A stretch of DNA of 64,000 nucleotides from Mycobacterium botniense (lineage in GTDB: Bacteria > Actinomycetota > Actinomycetes > Mycobacteriales > Mycobacteriaceae), in contig NZ_BLKW01000004.1 in assembly GCF_010723305.1 (NCBI RefSeq), positions 1,426,001 through 1,490,000 of the forward strand. The letters are read 5' to 3'. The position numbers and the translations under genes were made by a program. Of this stretch, positions 1 to 9,824 are shown piece by piece. Below the pieces are notes generated by a model that was given only the letters and a program-made list of their open reading frames with translations, had not been told where the DNA came from and did not search any database. Each line of letters begins with the position of its first letter. Positions within the stretch are counted from its first letter, which is position 1.

Positions 1-884
1 ACCGACGGCTGGTCGTCTGGAACCATGTTTTCGCGCTTGGCTTTTCGCTTGTCATGCAGCCGCGCGATCTGGATAGCCAGCTCGAGCAGCAAGGTCAGGG
101 CCAGCCCGAGCGCGAGCATCGAGAACGGGTCGGATCCGGGCGTGAACACGGCGGCGAATACGAACATGGCAAAGATCAGGCCGCGCCGCCACGACTTGAG
201 CCGCTGATAGCTGAGCACACCGGCCAGGTTCAGCATGACGATGAGCAGCGGGAACTCGAAGCTGATCCCGAAAACCAGCAGCAGGTTGATCAGGAAACCG
301 AAGTAGCGCTCGCCGGACAGCGCGGTCACCTGCACGTCGCTGCCGACGGTCAACAAGAACCGCAATGCTTTGGACAGCACCACATACGCCAGTGCCGCCC
401 CGGCGACGAACAGCCCCGCCCCCGGGATGACGAACGCCACCGCGAACCGGCGCTCCTTGCTGTAGAGCCCGGGAGTGATGAACGCCCAGATCTGGTACAA
501 CCACATCGGACAGGCCAGCACAACGCCGGCGGTGAGCGCCACCTTGAACCGCAGCAAGAATTGGTCAAAGGGCGCGGTGGCCAGCAACCGGCACTGTCCG
601 TCAGCGCTGATCTGGGCGCGTGCCGATTGTGGGAGTGCGCAGTAGGGGTGCCGCAGCCACTCGCCGAGACTCTCCAGCCCGAAAAACGAGTGCGAGTACC
701 AGATGAACCCGATGGCCGTGGTGAGCGCGATCGTGGCCAGTGCGATCAACAACCGGTTGCGCAGCTCAGTCAGATGATCGACCAGCGACATCGTCCCGTC
801 AGGATTGGTGCGTCGGCGACGAAGGCGCGGGTCGAGCCGGCGAAGTATGCGGTTGGCACGCGGCGAGACTTTCACCACTTTCAC
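1..884 (-). CDS. tatC: Sec-independent translocase subunit TatC (3' end cut by window edge)
   Basis: TatC is the multi-spanning membrane receptor of the twin-arginine pathway, which exports folded proteins. Read on the minus strand, about 294 residues are visible, so only a short C-terminal tail is missing compared with the ~308-residue M. tuberculosis protein. The N-terminal TatC signature is readable ([14 protein letters not shown]), as are hydrophobic segments and a lysine/arginine-rich cytoplasmic end. The GTG at 884 is a provisional start. An ATG at 791 begins the conserved core directly, and neither has a strong ribosome site. The gene follows tatA by 45 bases and ends the pafA-pafB-pafC-tatA-tatC operon. 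Identity is secure; the start is not. Confidence 0.9.
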   Translation of the reverse strand, partial: MKVVKVSPRANRILRRLDPRLRRRRTNPDGTMSLVDHLTELRNRLLIALATIALTTAIGFIWYSHSFFGLESLGEWLRHPYCALPQSARAQISADGQCRLLATAPFDQFLLRFKVALTAGVVLACPMWLYQIWAFITPGLYSKERRFAVAFVIPGAGLFVAGAALAYVVLSKALRFLLTVGSDVQVTALSGERYFGFLINLLLVFGISFEFPLLIVMLNLAGVLSYQRLKSWRRGLIFAMFVFAAVFTPGSDPFSMLALGLALTLLLELAIQIARLHDKRKAKRENMVPDDQPS

Positions 885-929
885 CGTCGTCCGTCGAAGG
901 CGCTTGCGCGCCGCGGCAATAAGACCGGG

Positions 930-1193
930 CTAGGCCGACCGTGCGTCGCTGTCACCCGGGCCCGGGGTCATCGGAGGGTCGACCCGCTCGGACTGCACCT
1001 GGTGAGGTTGCGCCGGATGAGCCGCGGCAGGCGTGTCCGCCTTGGTTTCGTTCTGCAGCTCACGGACCTCGGCTTTGAAGATTCGCAACGACTTTCCTAA
1101 AGCGCGTGCGGCGTCGGGAAGCCTCTTGGCGCCGAACAGCACGATCACCACGGCGGCCAGGATCGCCCAGTGCCACGGACTAAGACTGCCCAC
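930..1193 (-). CDS. tatA: Sec-independent translocase subunit TatA
   Basis: TatA is the small protein that polymerises with TatC into the protein-conducting site of the twin-arginine pathway. The 87-residue product begins GSLSPWHW and has one N-terminal membrane helix. The hinge and amphipathic helix follow (FGAKRLPDAARALGKSLR), then an acidic/proline-rich soluble tail, as in the ~83-residue M. tuberculosis TatA. The start is a GTG with a good GGAGG ribosome site about 8 bases upstream. It sits 29 bases after pafC and 45 before tatC, so all are probably co-transcribed. The reading frame stays open further upstream, but that extension lies within the pafC region and lacks family similarity. 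Confidence 0.93.
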   Translation of the reverse strand: MGSLSPWHWAILAAVVIVLFGAKRLPDAARALGKSLRIFKAEVRELQNETKADTPAAAHPAQPHQVQSERVDPPMTPGPGDSDARSA

Positions 1194-1222
1194 TTCGGTT
1201 ACCTCCAGACGTCGCCACGATG

Positions 1223-2209
1223 CTACCGCAGCTGCGGCAATTTCCGGTCGGCCCGCGCCGTGGCCTGGTACAACTCCAGCGCCGCCGCCGCGGCCTGGCG
1301 CACCCGCCGCGCCAGTGACTGCGGCTCGAGCACCCGCACCTCCGCGCCCAGCCCGAGCACTTGGCGTGTCATCCAGTCTTCGGAGGCGTAGGTCATCGCC
1401 GCGTCGCAGTAACCCCCGGGCAGCTCGCGCAGCAGCCGCATCGGGTAGTACTCGAACATCCACGACGCCGACGGCGCCAGCCGAAGGGTCGCCGACGGCA
1501 GCGCTGGATCGGCTTCAAACAGCGACGTGTCCGGTGTCGCCTGGACCGCGGGTTGCGGCGGTGCGGACGGCTCGTCGAGCACCTGGGCGTCGACGATGCG
1601 GTCGAAGCGAAACAGCCGTACCCCTTCGGACTCCCGGGACCAGGCCTCTAGGTAGCTGTGCTCACCGACAAGCACCACCCGGATGGGGTCGACGACTCGC
1701 CGTGACAACAGGTCGCGCGAGGCCGAGTAGTAGTCGATCGCCACCGCACGATTGCCACGCACCGCGGCACGGACCGCGGCCGCAGCTTGGCCCTCCGCGG
1801 GCGCCGGCTCGTCGACAGCGGCTGCGCCGTGCGCGACGGTCCCGGCCGCCGCTTCGATCTTGGCGATCGCACTGCGCGCGGCGTCCGGATCGACCACACC
1901 GGGGATGTCTGCCAGGGCGCGCAGCGCTAGCAGAAGACCGGTGGCCTCCAGCGAGGTGAGTTTGAGGGGTTTATCGATACCCGCGGAGAATGTCACCTCG
2001 ATGGTGTCACCGGAGAATTCGAAGTCGATGAGATCTCCGGGGCTGTAACCGGGCAGCCCGCACATCCACAGCTGATTGAGATCCTCTTCGAGCTGCTTTT
2101 CGGACACGCCCAGGTCGGCGGCAGCTTCGGCGCGAGTGATCCGTGGGTTGGCCTGGAAGTACGGCACCATGTTGAGCAGCCGGACCAGCCGGGTAGACAG
2201 CTGAGTCAT
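1223..2209 (-). CDS. pafC: WYL-domain transcriptional regulator PafC
   Basis: PafC pairs with PafB as a DNA-damage-responsive transcriptional activator that drives the RecA-independent mycobacterial SOS response. An N-terminal winged-helix region (about residues 1-60, TRLVRLLNMVPYFQANPRIT) is followed by a WYL domain and a WCX C-terminal part. The 328-residue length fits the family. The ATG at 2209 is chosen because the M. tuberculosis protein starts at the equivalent methionine. An in-frame GTG at 2254, only 4 bases past the pafB stop, would add 15 residues and give tighter coupling. The gene is third in the pafA-pafB-pafC-tatA-tatC operon. Confidence 0.93.
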   Translation of the reverse strand: MTQLSTRLVRLLNMVPYFQANPRITRAEAAADLGVSEKQLEEDLNQLWMCGLPGYSPGDLIDFEFSGDTIEVTFSAGIDKPLKLTSLEATGLLLALRALADIPGVVDPDAARSAIAKIEAAAGTVAHGAAAVDEPAPAEGQAAAAVRAAVRGNRAVAIDYYSASRDLLSRRVVDPIRVVLVGEHSYLEAWSRESEGVRLFRFDRIVDAQVLDEPSAPPQPAVQATPDTSLFEADPALPSATLRLAPSASWMFEYYPMRLLRELPGGYCDAAMTYASEDWMTRQVLGLGAEVRVLEPQSLARRVRQAAAAALELYQATARADRKLPQLR

Positions 2210-2258
2210 TGCGCGCCGCCCCGGCCTATCGCCGCGCTCTGCATCGGCGCCCACGCGG

Positions 2259-3257
2259 TCATGTGCTCACCTCAGACATTTCGGCCTGCGCGCGCAATCG
2301 GGCCACCACGTCGTCGCGCAGCGACTGCGGCGCCAGCACCACGGCGTCAGCCCCGTAGCCGGCGATGTCCTGGGCCGCCCGATCGGCGGAGCCGACGTCC
2401 AGTTCGATCACCTCACCGTCGCGGCCGGCCAGCCGCCGCCGTCCCACCGGTGTTCCGGCTCGCCGCAGCGCCGTGGCTCGCCCGTCGGCCACCCACACCT
2501 GCGCCCGCACCGCGGTCGGGGCCGCGGTGACCGCCTCGGCCACAATCGCGCGCAGATTGACGTCGGCGGGCCGGGTCACCGCGCCGACCGCGCCGACCGG
2601 CGTCACCTCGGCACCGATCCGAGACAGTCGAAACACCCGGGTCGCGCCGCGGTCGCGGTCGTAGCCCACGAGATACCAGCGGCCCTTTTCGGTGAGCACC
2701 CCCCAGGGCTCAACGGTGCGCACCGTGTAGGGTTCGGCCCGCGACGACCGGTGCGGGAACTGCACCGCCTGCCCGGCGTCGATGGCCGCCAACAGTGTGC
2801 TGAGGACTTGTTCTGATCCGCGCAGACCCGGACGCAAGGCTGCGGAGGTCATGGCCACCGGGGCGTCGGGATCCACGTCAACTCCGGCGGCCCGCAGCTT
2901 GAGCAACGCCCGCTGGGCGGCGGTGGTCAGCTCCGGAGACTCCCACAGCTGGGTAGCGACCGCCACCGCGGCGGCTTCGTCGGGGGTCAGCTCGACGTCT
3001 GGCAGCGCGTAGGCATCGCGGTTGATGCGATAGCCCTCGGTGGGGTCGAGCGACGACACCTTACCGACCTCCAGGGGGATACCCAGGTCACGCAACTCGT
3101 TTTTGTCGCGTTCGAACATCCGGGAAAACGCTTCGTCGGTGGGGCTGTCGGCATAGCCCGCCACGGTCGAGCGGATCTTGTCTGCGGTGATGTAACCGCG
3201 GGTGGACAGCAACGCGATGACGAGATTCATCAGCCGTTCGACTTTGGAGGTTGCCAC
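2259..3257 (-). CDS. pafB: WYL-domain transcriptional regulator PafB
   Basis: PafB is the partner of PafC in the DNA-damage-responsive transcriptional activator; despite the name it is not part of the proteasome. The 332-residue product opens with a helix-turn-helix region (KVERLMNLVIALLSTRGY), then the conserved MFERDKNELRDLGIPLEV segment and a WYL domain containing EPYTVRTVEPWGV and GRWYLVGYDRDR. The GTG at 3257 matches the known family N-terminus (ATSKVERL). The ribosome site there is weak, which suggests translation coupled to pafA about 70 bases upstream. It is the second gene of the operon. Confidence 0.94.
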   Translation of the reverse strand: MATSKVERLMNLVIALLSTRGYITADKIRSTVAGYADSPTDEAFSRMFERDKNELRDLGIPLEVGKVSSLDPTEGYRINRDAYALPDVELTPDEAAAVAVATQLWESPELTTAAQRALLKLRAAGVDVDPDAPVAMTSAALRPGLRGSEQVLSTLLAAIDAGQAVQFPHRSSRAEPYTVRTVEPWGVLTEKGRWYLVGYDRDRGATRVFRLSRIGAEVTPVGAVGAVTRPADVNLRAIVAEAVTAAPTAVRAQVWVADGRATALRRAGTPVGRRRLAGRDGEVIELDVGSADRAAQDIAGYGADAVVLAPQSLRDDVVARLRAQAEMSEVST

Positions 3258-3329
3258 CTGTAACAGGGTAGGTCCGATCACCCCGCACAGGTGCACGCCA
3301 CTCCACGCCCCCGGGGCTATGACCGCAGG

Positions 3330-4688
3330 TCACATGCTGGCGATCAGCCGTTTGACCCGTTCATCAACCGACCGGAACGGGTCTTTGCACAACACCGTGC
3401 GCTGGGCCTGGTCGTTGAGTTTGAGGTGCACCCAGTCGACGGTGAAGTCACGGCCGGCGGCCTGGGCGGCGCTGATGAACTCCCCGCGCAGCCGGGCGCG
3501 CGTGGTCTGCGGCGGGGTGTCGACGGCTTCCTCGATCTCCTCGTCGGTGGTGACGCGGGCGGCCAGGCCCTTGCGCTGCAGCAGGTCGAAGACACTGCGG
3601 CCGCGCTTGATGTCGTGATAGGCCAGGTCCAGCTGGGCGATCTTGGGGTCGGACAGCTCGAGGTTGTGACGCTCCTGATAGCGCTGGAACAGTTTGCGCT
3701 TGATCACCCAGTCGATCTCGGTGTCGACCTTGGCGAAGTCCTGGCTCTCGACGGCGTCGAGCTGGCGGCCCCACAGGTCGACGACCTGCTCGATCTGGGC
3801 GTTGGGTTCCCGGGTCTGCAAATGCTCGACGGCGCGCGCATAGTACTCCCGTTGAATGTCCAGCGCGCTGGCCTGACGCCCGCCGGCCAGCCGCACCGGG
3901 CGCCGTCCGGTCGTGTCGTGGCTGACCTCGCGGATGGCGCGGATGGGATTGTCCAGCGAGAAGTCACGAAACGCCACCCCGGCTTCGATCATCTCCAGCA
4001 CCAGCGCCGCGGTGCCCACCTTCAGCATGGTGGTGGTCTCACACATGTTGGAGTCACCGACGATGACATGCAGCCGCCGGTATTTTTCGGCGTCGGCGTG
4101 CGGTTCGTCGCGGGTGTTGATGATGGGCCTGCTGCGGGTGGTCGCGCTCGAGACCCCCTCCCAGATGTGCTCGGCCCGCTGGCTCAGGCAAAAGGTGGCT
4201 GCTTTCGGTGTCTGCAAGACTTTGCCGGCACCGCAGATCAGCTGCCGGGTGACCAGAAACGGCAGCAACACGTCGGAGATCCGGGAGAACTCCCCCGCCC
4301 GGACGATCAAGTAGTTCTCGTGGCAGCCGTAGGAGTTGCCCGCCGAGTCGGTGTTGTTTTTGAACAGGTAGATGTCGCCGCCGATGCCCTCGTCGGCGAG
4401 CCGCTGCTCCGCGTCGATGAGCAAGTCTTCCAGTACCCGTTCGCCGGCACGGTCATGGGTGACCAGCTGAGTCAGGTTGTCGCATTCGGCCGTGGCGTAT
4501 TCGGGGTGGCTGCCCACGTCAAGGTAGAGCCGCGCACCGTTGCGCAAGAAAACGTTAGAACTGCGGCCCCACGACACCACCCGGCGAAACAGGTAGCGGG
4601 CCACTTCGTCCGGTGACAGACGCCGATGACCGTGAAATGTGCAGGTGACACCGAACTCGGTCTCGAGGCCCATGATTCGCCGCTGCAC
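3330..4688 (-). CDS. pafA: Pup-protein ligase PafA
   Basis: PafA attaches the C-terminal glutamate of deamidated Pup to lysines of target proteins, marking them for the Mpa-proteasome. It belongs to the glutamine-synthetase-like carboxylate-amine ligase family. The 452-residue length matches M. tuberculosis PafA. Visible motifs include the N-terminal [10 protein letters not shown] metal/ATP-binding segment, [19 protein letters not shown], and [20 protein letters not shown]. The GTG at 4688 gives the family start (QRRIMG). It is the first gene of the operon and is separated from the other pupylation genes by the inserted cpdA-cpsY block. Dop at 9825-11321 is its paralogue. Confidence 0.96.
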   Translation of the reverse strand: MQRRIMGLETEFGVTCTFHGHRRLSPDEVARYLFRRVVSWGRSSNVFLRNGARLYLDVGSHPEYATAECDNLTQLVTHDRAGERVLEDLLIDAEQRLADEGIGGDIYLFKNNTDSAGNSYGCHENYLIVRAGEFSRISDVLLPFLVTRQLICGAGKVLQTPKAATFCLSQRAEHIWEGVSSATTRSRPIINTRDEPHADAEKYRRLHVIVGDSNMCETTTMLKVGTAALVLEMIEAGVAFRDFSLDNPIRAIREVSHDTTGRRPVRLAGGRQASALDIQREYYARAVEHLQTREPNAQIEQVVDLWGRQLDAVESQDFAKVDTEIDWVIKRKLFQRYQERHNLELSDPKIAQLDLAYHDIKRGRSVFDLLQRKGLAARVTTDEEIEEAVDTPPQTTRARLRGEFISAAQAAGRDFTVDWVHLKLNDQAQRTVLCKDPFRSVDERVKRLIASM

Positions 4689-5079
4689 GATTCGAGCGTA
4701 CTGGCTGGCGGACCGCGACGGTGGCACTCTTCACGGCTGGGTGGCAGCCGGACCGCTGGCCCGCGATGCCGACACACTTCTCCCAGACCGCCGCAGACCC
4801 GCTCCACCGCCCGCCGGCGACGCCGGTCAGCGCGAGCGTGCACCGCATCAAGTGGCGGGCTGACCAGCCGCGACCGCCGCTCGACGGGCCCTTGTCGACC
4901 CGCCCGATTCGTTGGGCTCAGGTGGTCTCAGGTGCGCCGGATGACCGGTGCGGTTGTGCGCGAATTCGCCGACGCGAGGGCGCACCTTGCCGGCAACCCG
5001 GAGCGGCTCCGGTAAAGTTGAGATCACTTACCGTGACGTATCGTGCGAGCGCACTCGTCAGAGAGGTCTTTGAAGTCTC
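4689..5079. promoter_or_regulatory. divergent intergenic region, pafA / phosphodiesterase
   Basis: About 390 bases separate the divergent pafA and phosphodiesterase starts, and no convincing gene is seen. A TAAAGT hexamer near 5013-5020 could be a -10 element for the rightward gene, followed by an AGAGAGG ribosome-site-like run before its GTG. This stretch is also the junction between Rv2097c-type and Rv0805-type synteny blocks. Confidence 0.4.
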
Positions 5080-6000
5080 GTGGACAGACCCAGGGCCGCG
5101 GAATATCCGCGGCCGGACCACGTCATTGCACACATCAGCGATACCCACCTGGTCGCCGGGGACGGCGACCTTTACGGCGATGTTGACGCAGCTGCCCGAC
5201 TATCGGAGCTGCTGAAGCGGCTTGAAGATTCCCAAACGCGCCCCGACGCCTTGATTTTTACCGGCGACCTCGCCGACACCGGCCATCCGCGCGCCTACCA
5301 CAAGCTACGCGACGTCGTCGAGCCGTTGGCTGATCGCCTTGGCGCCCAAGTTATTTGGGTGATGGGTAACCACGACAACCGGGCGGCGTTGCGCGAACAC
5401 CTGCTGTGTGAGGCCCCGACGATGGCGCCGATGGACAGGGTGTACGACGTCGCCGGGTTGCGTGTCGTCGTGTTGGACACGTCGGTTCCCGGTCACCACC
5501 ACGGAGAGGTGGCGCCGGAGCAGTTGCTGTGGCTGGCAGACCAGTTGGCTGAACCCGCGCCGTTCGGGACCATCCTGGCGATGCATCACCCACCGGTGCC
5601 CAGCATGCAGGATCTCGCTGTCCTGGTCGAGTTGCGCGACCAGGCACGGTTGGCGCAGGTACTCCGCGGCACCGATGTGCGTGCCATCCTCGCCGGACAC
5701 TTGCACTACTCCACCACGGCCACGTTCGCCGGCATCCCTGTCTCGGTGGCTTCAGCCACGTGCTACACCCAAGATCTGTTGACCGCGGGAACCCGTGGTC
5801 GCGACGAGGCACAGTCCTTCAATCTGGTTCACTGCTACCCCGAAACTGTCGTGCACACGGTCGTTCCATTAGCAGCCGGCCGCACGGTGGGACGGTTCGT
5901 CCCGCCCGACGCGGTGCGCCGCGAACTCGTCGACGCCGGGATCAGTATCCTTCCGGCCGCCCGGATACCGCGCATCGCACCGGAGTTGGCGCGTCGATAG
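5080..6000 (+). CDS. cpdA: class III 3',5'-cyclic-AMP phosphodiesterase (Rv0805 type)
   Basis: This is a calcineurin-like metallophosphoesterase predicted to hydrolyse cyclic nucleotides using a dinuclear metal centre. All metal ligands of the Rv0805 class are in register: D21 and H23 (SDTHL), D63 (TGDLAD), N97 and catalytic H98 (GNHD), H169 (HHPP), H207 and H209 (GHLH). The 306-residue product starts with a GTG, and its first residues ([12 protein letters not shown]) closely resemble the M. tuberculosis enzyme. Its C-terminus is shorter and lacks that enzyme's final tail. It converges on cpsY across a 14-bp-arm hairpin, the Rv0805/Rv0806c arrangement, but here moved between pafA and prcA. 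Cyclic-nucleotide specificity is inferred from the family. Confidence 0.92.
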   Translation: MDRPRAAEYPRPDHVIAHISDTHLVAGDGDLYGDVDAAARLSELLKRLEDSQTRPDALIFTGDLADTGHPRAYHKLRDVVEPLADRLGAQVIWVMGNHDNRAALREHLLCEAPTMAPMDRVYDVAGLRVVVLDTSVPGHHHGEVAPEQLLWLADQLAEPAPFGTILAMHHPPVPSMQDLAVLVELRDQARLAQVLRGTDVRAILAGHLHYSTTATFAGIPVSVASATCYTQDLLTAGTRGRDEAQSFNLVHCYPETVVHTVVPLAAGRTVGRFVPPDAVRRELVDAGISILPAARIPRIAPELARR

Positions 6001-6008
6001 AGTGATCC

Positions 6009-6046
6009 CCAGCGGGCGGGGGGACTGACGCGCCCCCGCCCGCTGG
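6009..6046. terminator. strong convergent terminator hairpin
   Basis: A perfect inverted repeat with 14-base arms (6009-6022, CCAGCGGGCGGGGG, and 6033-6046) closes on a 10-base loop. It lies between the stops of the convergent phosphodiesterase and cpsY genes. There is no clear T-run, which is usual for mycobacterial terminators. A bidirectional stop is the simplest reading. Confidence 0.8.
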
Positions 6047-6052
6047 ACGCCT

Positions 6053-7552
6053 TCACTCGTCGTCGGCGAGTCGCTCCCATGGGGCCGGCACTGGAAAGTA
6101 CCTTTCGAGGAACTCACCAACCGCCCGGGCACGCTCCTCAGCGCTCACTTCTGGGAAGCTGCCGTCGTTGAGGCAGAAGAAGTCGAACTTGCGCTTGTTG
6201 AGCAGTTTGGGCAGTTTCGCCAGCCCGGACCACAGCGTGGTGTCCACGTAAAGCACTTTCGCCGACTCATTTTGCACTGCGCGTCCGGTCATCAGCGCGT
6301 AATAGTGGTACAGCGAGTTTGTCACCGAGATATCCGTGCTGGACCGGAAGCGGCTGGCCTGGGTGCGGGCGAATTCCTCAGGAAATTCACGCTCCAGTTC
6401 GCTGAGCACGCTTTTACGCAGCGGGACAGCGGTGTGCTCGAGGTGACGGGTGATGATTTTCCCAAACCTCTGCCACAGTAGCTGCCGGTTCACCCGTGCC
6501 GCGTTCTCGTAGCCGCTGCGCTCGGCGTGGTTGGCGCCGAGCCCGATGCGCACACCGGCTTCGATGAACTTGGTGACTCCACCCGGGGAGAAGAACATCG
6601 TCGGCGACACCGGCCGGCCAAAAAACATGTCGTCGTTGGAGTACAGGAAATGTTCTGCGAGACCGGGAATGTGGTGCAGTTGCGTTTCCACTGCGTGGCT
6701 GTTGTACACCGGCAGCACCGACACGTCGGTGAAGTGCTCCTCGGCGCGCACAATCGTGACTTTGGGGTGCGGGGCAAGCCAGTGCGGGACCCGCGAGTCG
6801 GTGGCGATGAAAATCCGTCGCACCCATGGCGCGAAGGCGTGCACCGACCGCAGGGCGTATTTGAGTTCGTCGACATGACGGATGCGTGCATCGGAATCGT
6901 CACCCTCGCCGAGCGGGTAATTCGCCATCGCTGCCGCGCGGCGGGCACGGAACTCCGGGTCGTTGCCGTCCACCCAGGAGAACACCATGTCGATGTCGAA
7001 GGTGATGTCATCGGCATGCGGGGCGAACATCCCCGCGATCGTCGGCCACGTGCGGCCGTGCAGCTCGACGGTGGTGTACTCGATCTCGCTGAGCATTAAG
7101 GTTTTGCGGGTCAGCGAGTTTTCGATCGGGCAGATGGCCTGTTCTCCGTCGAACACCCAAAACTGCAGCTCCACTCCGGCAGACGCACCGTAACGCATAC
7201 CCGAGCGGGGGCATTCGCGCCGCCGGAACACCCGCAGCAGCCTCGGGTCGGGGTCCACCGAGAGCAGCCCGTCACCCAGATACACCGAGCGGCGCCCGGT
7301 TCCGTCGAGGATCTTGGCGCGCAGCGGTGCCTCCAGGCACGCCGCCATCAAGACGTCGGCAACCCGGGCGCGCAAGGCGATGTCAACCACCAGCGCCGGG
7401 CGTCCTTCCGCACCGCGAATAAGCAAGAACGGGATACCAGCCCGATCCAGCTCTGCGCGGATAAACAGCAAATCTTGCGTCATCGCCTCATACGGAGTCA
7501 GGCGCACACCCTGGGTCGAGCTGACGACGGGCGCGTCGATCATGCTGGTCAT
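6053..7552 (-). CDS. cpsY: stealth-family exopolysaccharide phosphotransferase CpsY
   Basis: The product is a stealth-family sugar-phosphate transferase, a class that transfers hexose-1-phosphate units during capsule or surface-polysaccharide synthesis. The 499-residue protein shows the conserved blocks in order: DIDMVFSWVDGNDP, then RHVDELKYALRSVHAFAPWVRRIFIATD, then the FLYSNDDMFFGRPV metal/donor-site motif, and a C-terminal block near FFCLNDG. The ATG at 7552 is preferred because GGCAGGT lies just upstream; the frame is open for another 48 codons. Its partner phosphodiesterase faces it, as in M. tuberculosis Rv0805/Rv0806c. The acceptor and donor sugars cannot be read from the sequence. 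Confidence 0.87.
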   Translation of the reverse strand: MTSMIDAPVVSSTQGVRLTPYEAMTQDLLFIRAELDRAGIPFLLIRGAEGRPALVVDIALRARVADVLMAACLEAPLRAKILDGTGRRSVYLGDGLLSVDPDPRLLRVFRRRECPRSGMRYGASAGVELQFWVFDGEQAICPIENSLTRKTLMLSEIEYTTVELHGRTWPTIAGMFAPHADDITFDIDMVFSWVDGNDPEFRARRAAAMANYPLGEGDDSDARIRHVDELKYALRSVHAFAPWVRRIFIATDSRVPHWLAPHPKVTIVRAEEHFTDVSVLPVYNSHAVETQLHHIPGLAEHFLYSNDDMFFGRPVSPTMFFSPGGVTKFIEAGVRIGLGANHAERSGYENAARVNRQLLWQRFGKIITRHLEHTAVPLRKSVLSELEREFPEEFARTQASRFRSSTDISVTNSLYHYYALMTGRAVQNESAKVLYVDTTLWSGLAKLPKLLNKRKFDFFCLNDGSFPEVSAEERARAVGEFLERYFPVPAPWERLADDE

Positions 7553-7913
7553 GGGAACACCTGCCTTCCGTACTCGATGTCGGTCAAATCGCGCACACAG
7601 AGGGATCCCGCTGACGCGGTCGAGCGGCGGCATTGCCCTCACAGGTTGAGCTTCGGCACTGGTCGACGTATCCCCAGCAACACCTGGGAAAGCCACTTGG
7701 GATCACCCCTTAAGCCGGGGAGATCTGTCCTGATCTTGGGCGTCTCTCGACGTCGTCAGATCAGTGGCCTGTGTTCGTCCAGAAGCCTCGCCTAACGAGG
7801 TGCTCCCGCAAGGTAGCACCGATTCCACCGCTGGGCAACATGGTCGCGAACACGGCCGACACCGCCGCAGTTGTGCATGTGCGGTGTCTGCACAACTCGC
7901 CGTGGGCGGCGAG
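7553..7913. other. intergenic gap downstream of prcA
   Basis: This gap of about 360 bases lies between the prcA stop and the cpsY start. No coding region is convincing. It contains a TTGTGCA/TGCACAA hairpin next to prcA (listed separately) and presumably the cpsY promoter. It is also a boundary between the Rv0806c-type and Rv2109c-type blocks. Confidence 0.4.
7870..7896 (-). terminator. probable terminator hairpin after prcA
   Basis: The inverted repeat has 8-base arms, GTTGTGCA (7870-7877) and TGCACAAC (7889-7896), around an 11-base loop. It lies 17 bases past the prcA stop. A hairpin with almost identical arms follows mpa at 11386-11418, so both probably end proteasome-gene transcripts. 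A protein-binding site is the alternative. Confidence 0.5.
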
Positions 7914-8654
7914 CTACCCGGACGACTTCGGGCGGCTCGCCTGAGAACCCTGCGCGGCGGGCAGCAGCGATTCCAGCGCGGGACCGGTGATCCGCCGAAA
8001 CGCCCGCCGCGGGCGATTCTGGTCCAGGACGGCGACTTCCAGGGTGTCCACTCCCAGCGGCCGGGGCTCTGCGCCGTTGGCGTCGGTCCGCAAGGCGTTC
8101 ACCGCGATGCCGACTGCGTCGGCGAGGCCGGCGTTCTCCGTGTAGGACTCTTTGAGTGCGTCGGCGATCGGCTCGGTCGTGCCGCCCATCACCACGAAAT
8201 GCGGCTCGTCGTTGATCGACCCGTCGTAGGTGATCCGGTACAGCTCAGGCGGCTTGCTCTCGCCGTAGTGCGCGACCTCGGCCACGCACAACTCGACCTC
8301 GTAGGGTTTGGCCTGCTCGGTGAAGATGGTGCCCAGTGTCTGCGCGTAGACGTTGGCCAGCTGCCGGCCGGTGACGTCCCGGCGGTCGTAGGCGTAGCCG
8401 CGGGTGTCGGCGAACTGGATGCCACCGCGGCGCAGGTTGTCGAATTCGTTGAACTTGCCGGCAGCCGCGAAACCCACCCGGTCATAGAGCTCGCTGATCT
8501 TCTGCAGGGACCGCGACGGATTCTCGGCAACGAACAACACGCCGTCGGCATATGCCAGCACCACCACGCTGCGGGCCCGCGCGATGCCCTTGCGCGCGAG
8601 CTCGCCGCGTTCGCGCATCAACTGCTCGGGCGATATGAAATATGGGAAACTCAC
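7914..8654 (-). CDS. prcA: 20S proteasome alpha subunit PrcA
   Basis: PrcA forms the outer heptameric rings of the mycobacterial 20S proteasome and gates substrate entry. The 246-residue product starts [23 protein letters not shown], the gate-forming N-terminus, and continues with the alpha-type proteasome fold ([29 protein letters not shown]). Length agrees with M. tuberculosis PrcA (248). Its ATG overlaps the prcB stop as ATGA, indicating translational coupling and equal subunit supply. It is the last gene of the dop-pup-prcB-prcA series and is followed by a hairpin. Confidence 0.97.
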   Translation of the reverse strand: MSFPYFISPEQLMRERGELARKGIARARSVVVLAYADGVLFVAENPSRSLQKISELYDRVGFAAAGKFNEFDNLRRGGIQFADTRGYAYDRRDVTGRQLANVYAQTLGTIFTEQAKPYEVELCVAEVAHYGESKPPELYRITYDGSINDEPHFVVMGGTTEPIADALKESYTENAGLADAVGIAVNALRTDANGAEPRPLGVDTLEVAVLDQNRPRRAFRRITGPALESLLPAAQGSQASRPKSSG

Positions 8655-9541
8655 TTCTGACTCCGCGGAGCGTCCGCGTCCGGACCGAAAGTATCGGAGC
8701 GGGAACGGCTTTCGATGACCTCCTGAGCTAGCTCGGCGATGCGCTGCTCGGGCACCTCGACAGCGCCGTCGGCGTCGATGTTGACCGCTGTCGGGTAAAT
8801 ACCGCGCACCAGATCCGGGCCGCCAGTGGCGGAATCATCATCGGCCGCGTCGTAGAGGGCCTCGACCGCAACCCGCAACGCGGAATCGGTGTCGGTTACC
8901 CGAGCGTAAAGCTTCTTCATCGCCGACTTGGCGAAGACCGCGCCCGAGCCCACGGCCTGGTAGCCCTCTTCTTCGATGTTCCAGCCACCGGCAGCGTCGA
9001 AAGACACGATCCGGCCGGCTTTCTGCCGGTCGGGGTCGTCGATGTCATAGGCGGCTAACAGCGGCAGCGCCACCAGCCCCTGCAGCGCGGCGCCCAAATT
9101 GCCGCGCACCATGTTCGCCAGTCGGTTGACCTTCCCGGCGAATGTCAGCGGTACGCCTTCGAGCTTCTCATAGTGCTCGAGTTCGACCGCGTACAAGCGG
9201 GCGAACTCCACGGCAACCGCGGCGGTGCCGGCCATACCGGTCGCGGTGTAATCGTCGGTGATATACACCTTTTTCACATCGCGCCCGGCGATCACGTTGC
9301 CCTGCGTGGAGCGCCGGTCGCCGGCGATGACCACCCCACCGGGGTATTTCAGCGCGACGATCGTGGTGCCGTGCGGCAATTGCCCGCCGGCGCCGGCCAC
9401 CGCGCCGCCCGCGACCGTCGGCAGCAGTTCCGGCGCCTGTCGGCGCAGGAACTCGGCGAACGAGGACAGGTCGATGGGGCGAGAAGGGACTCCGGGAAGT
9501 GCTGAGTTAGTGGCCAGGCCATGAGTGAACGGCCAGGTCAC
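8651..9541 (-). CDS. prcB: 20S proteasome beta subunit PrcB (catalytic)
   Basis: PrcB is the proteolytic subunit, made as a precursor that cleaves itself to expose an N-terminal threonine. The propeptide is residues 1-58; the cleavage context [17 protein letters not shown] places the nucleophile at T59. Downstream landmarks of the N-terminal-nucleophile fold include [14 protein letters not shown] and [21 protein letters not shown]. The 296-residue length is normal. It starts with a GTG that overlaps the pup stop (GTGA) and ends overlapping prcA (ATGA), so pup, prcB and prcA are translationally chained. Confidence 0.97.
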   Translation of the reverse strand: MTWPFTHGLATNSALPGVPSRPIDLSSFAEFLRRQAPELLPTVAGGAVAGAGGQLPHGTTIVALKYPGGVVIAGDRRSTQGNVIAGRDVKKVYITDDYTATGMAGTAAVAVEFARLYAVELEHYEKLEGVPLTFAGKVNRLANMVRGNLGAALQGLVALPLLAAYDIDDPDRQKAGRIVSFDAAGGWNIEEEGYQAVGSGAVFAKSAMKKLYARVTDTDSALRVAVEALYDAADDDSATGGPDLVRGIYPTAVNIDADGAVEVPEQRIAELAQEVIESRSRSDTFGPDADAPRSQK

Positions 9542-9732
9542 TGTCCGCCCTTTTGGACGTATGCGCGCACGAAATCCTCAGCATTTTCCTCCAGAACGTC
9601 GTCGATCTCGTCGAGCAGATCGTCGGTGTCCTCGGTCAACTTCTCGCGACGCTCTTGACCTGCGGCGGCGGCGCTGGTGAAGTCGTCGTCATCGCCGCCG
9701 CCACCCCCACGCTTGGTCTGCTCCTGAGCCAT
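9538..9732 (-). CDS. pup: prokaryotic ubiquitin-like protein Pup
   Basis: Pup is the small, mostly disordered tag ligated to substrates by PafA. The product is exactly 64 residues, as in M. tuberculosis. It begins [16 protein letters not shown], has the helical Mpa-binding segment ([21 protein letters not shown]), and ends in KGGQ. The terminal glutamine must be deamidated by Dop before ligation. The ATG at 9732 has an AGGAGG ribosome site; the frame is open for ten more codons upstream, but these do not resemble Pup. Its stop overlaps the prcB start. Confidence 0.97.
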   Translation of the reverse strand: MAQEQTKRGGGGGDDDDFTSAAAAGQERREKLTEDTDDLLDEIDDVLEENAEDFVRAYVQKGGQ

Positions 9733-9824
9733 CGCTGCCTCCTGCTTCGTCTTTGGCCACACATCGCACGCGGGCCGTTACTCCACCCTACCGGTCGATG
9801 CCGGTCTTGCCGGGGTAACGACGC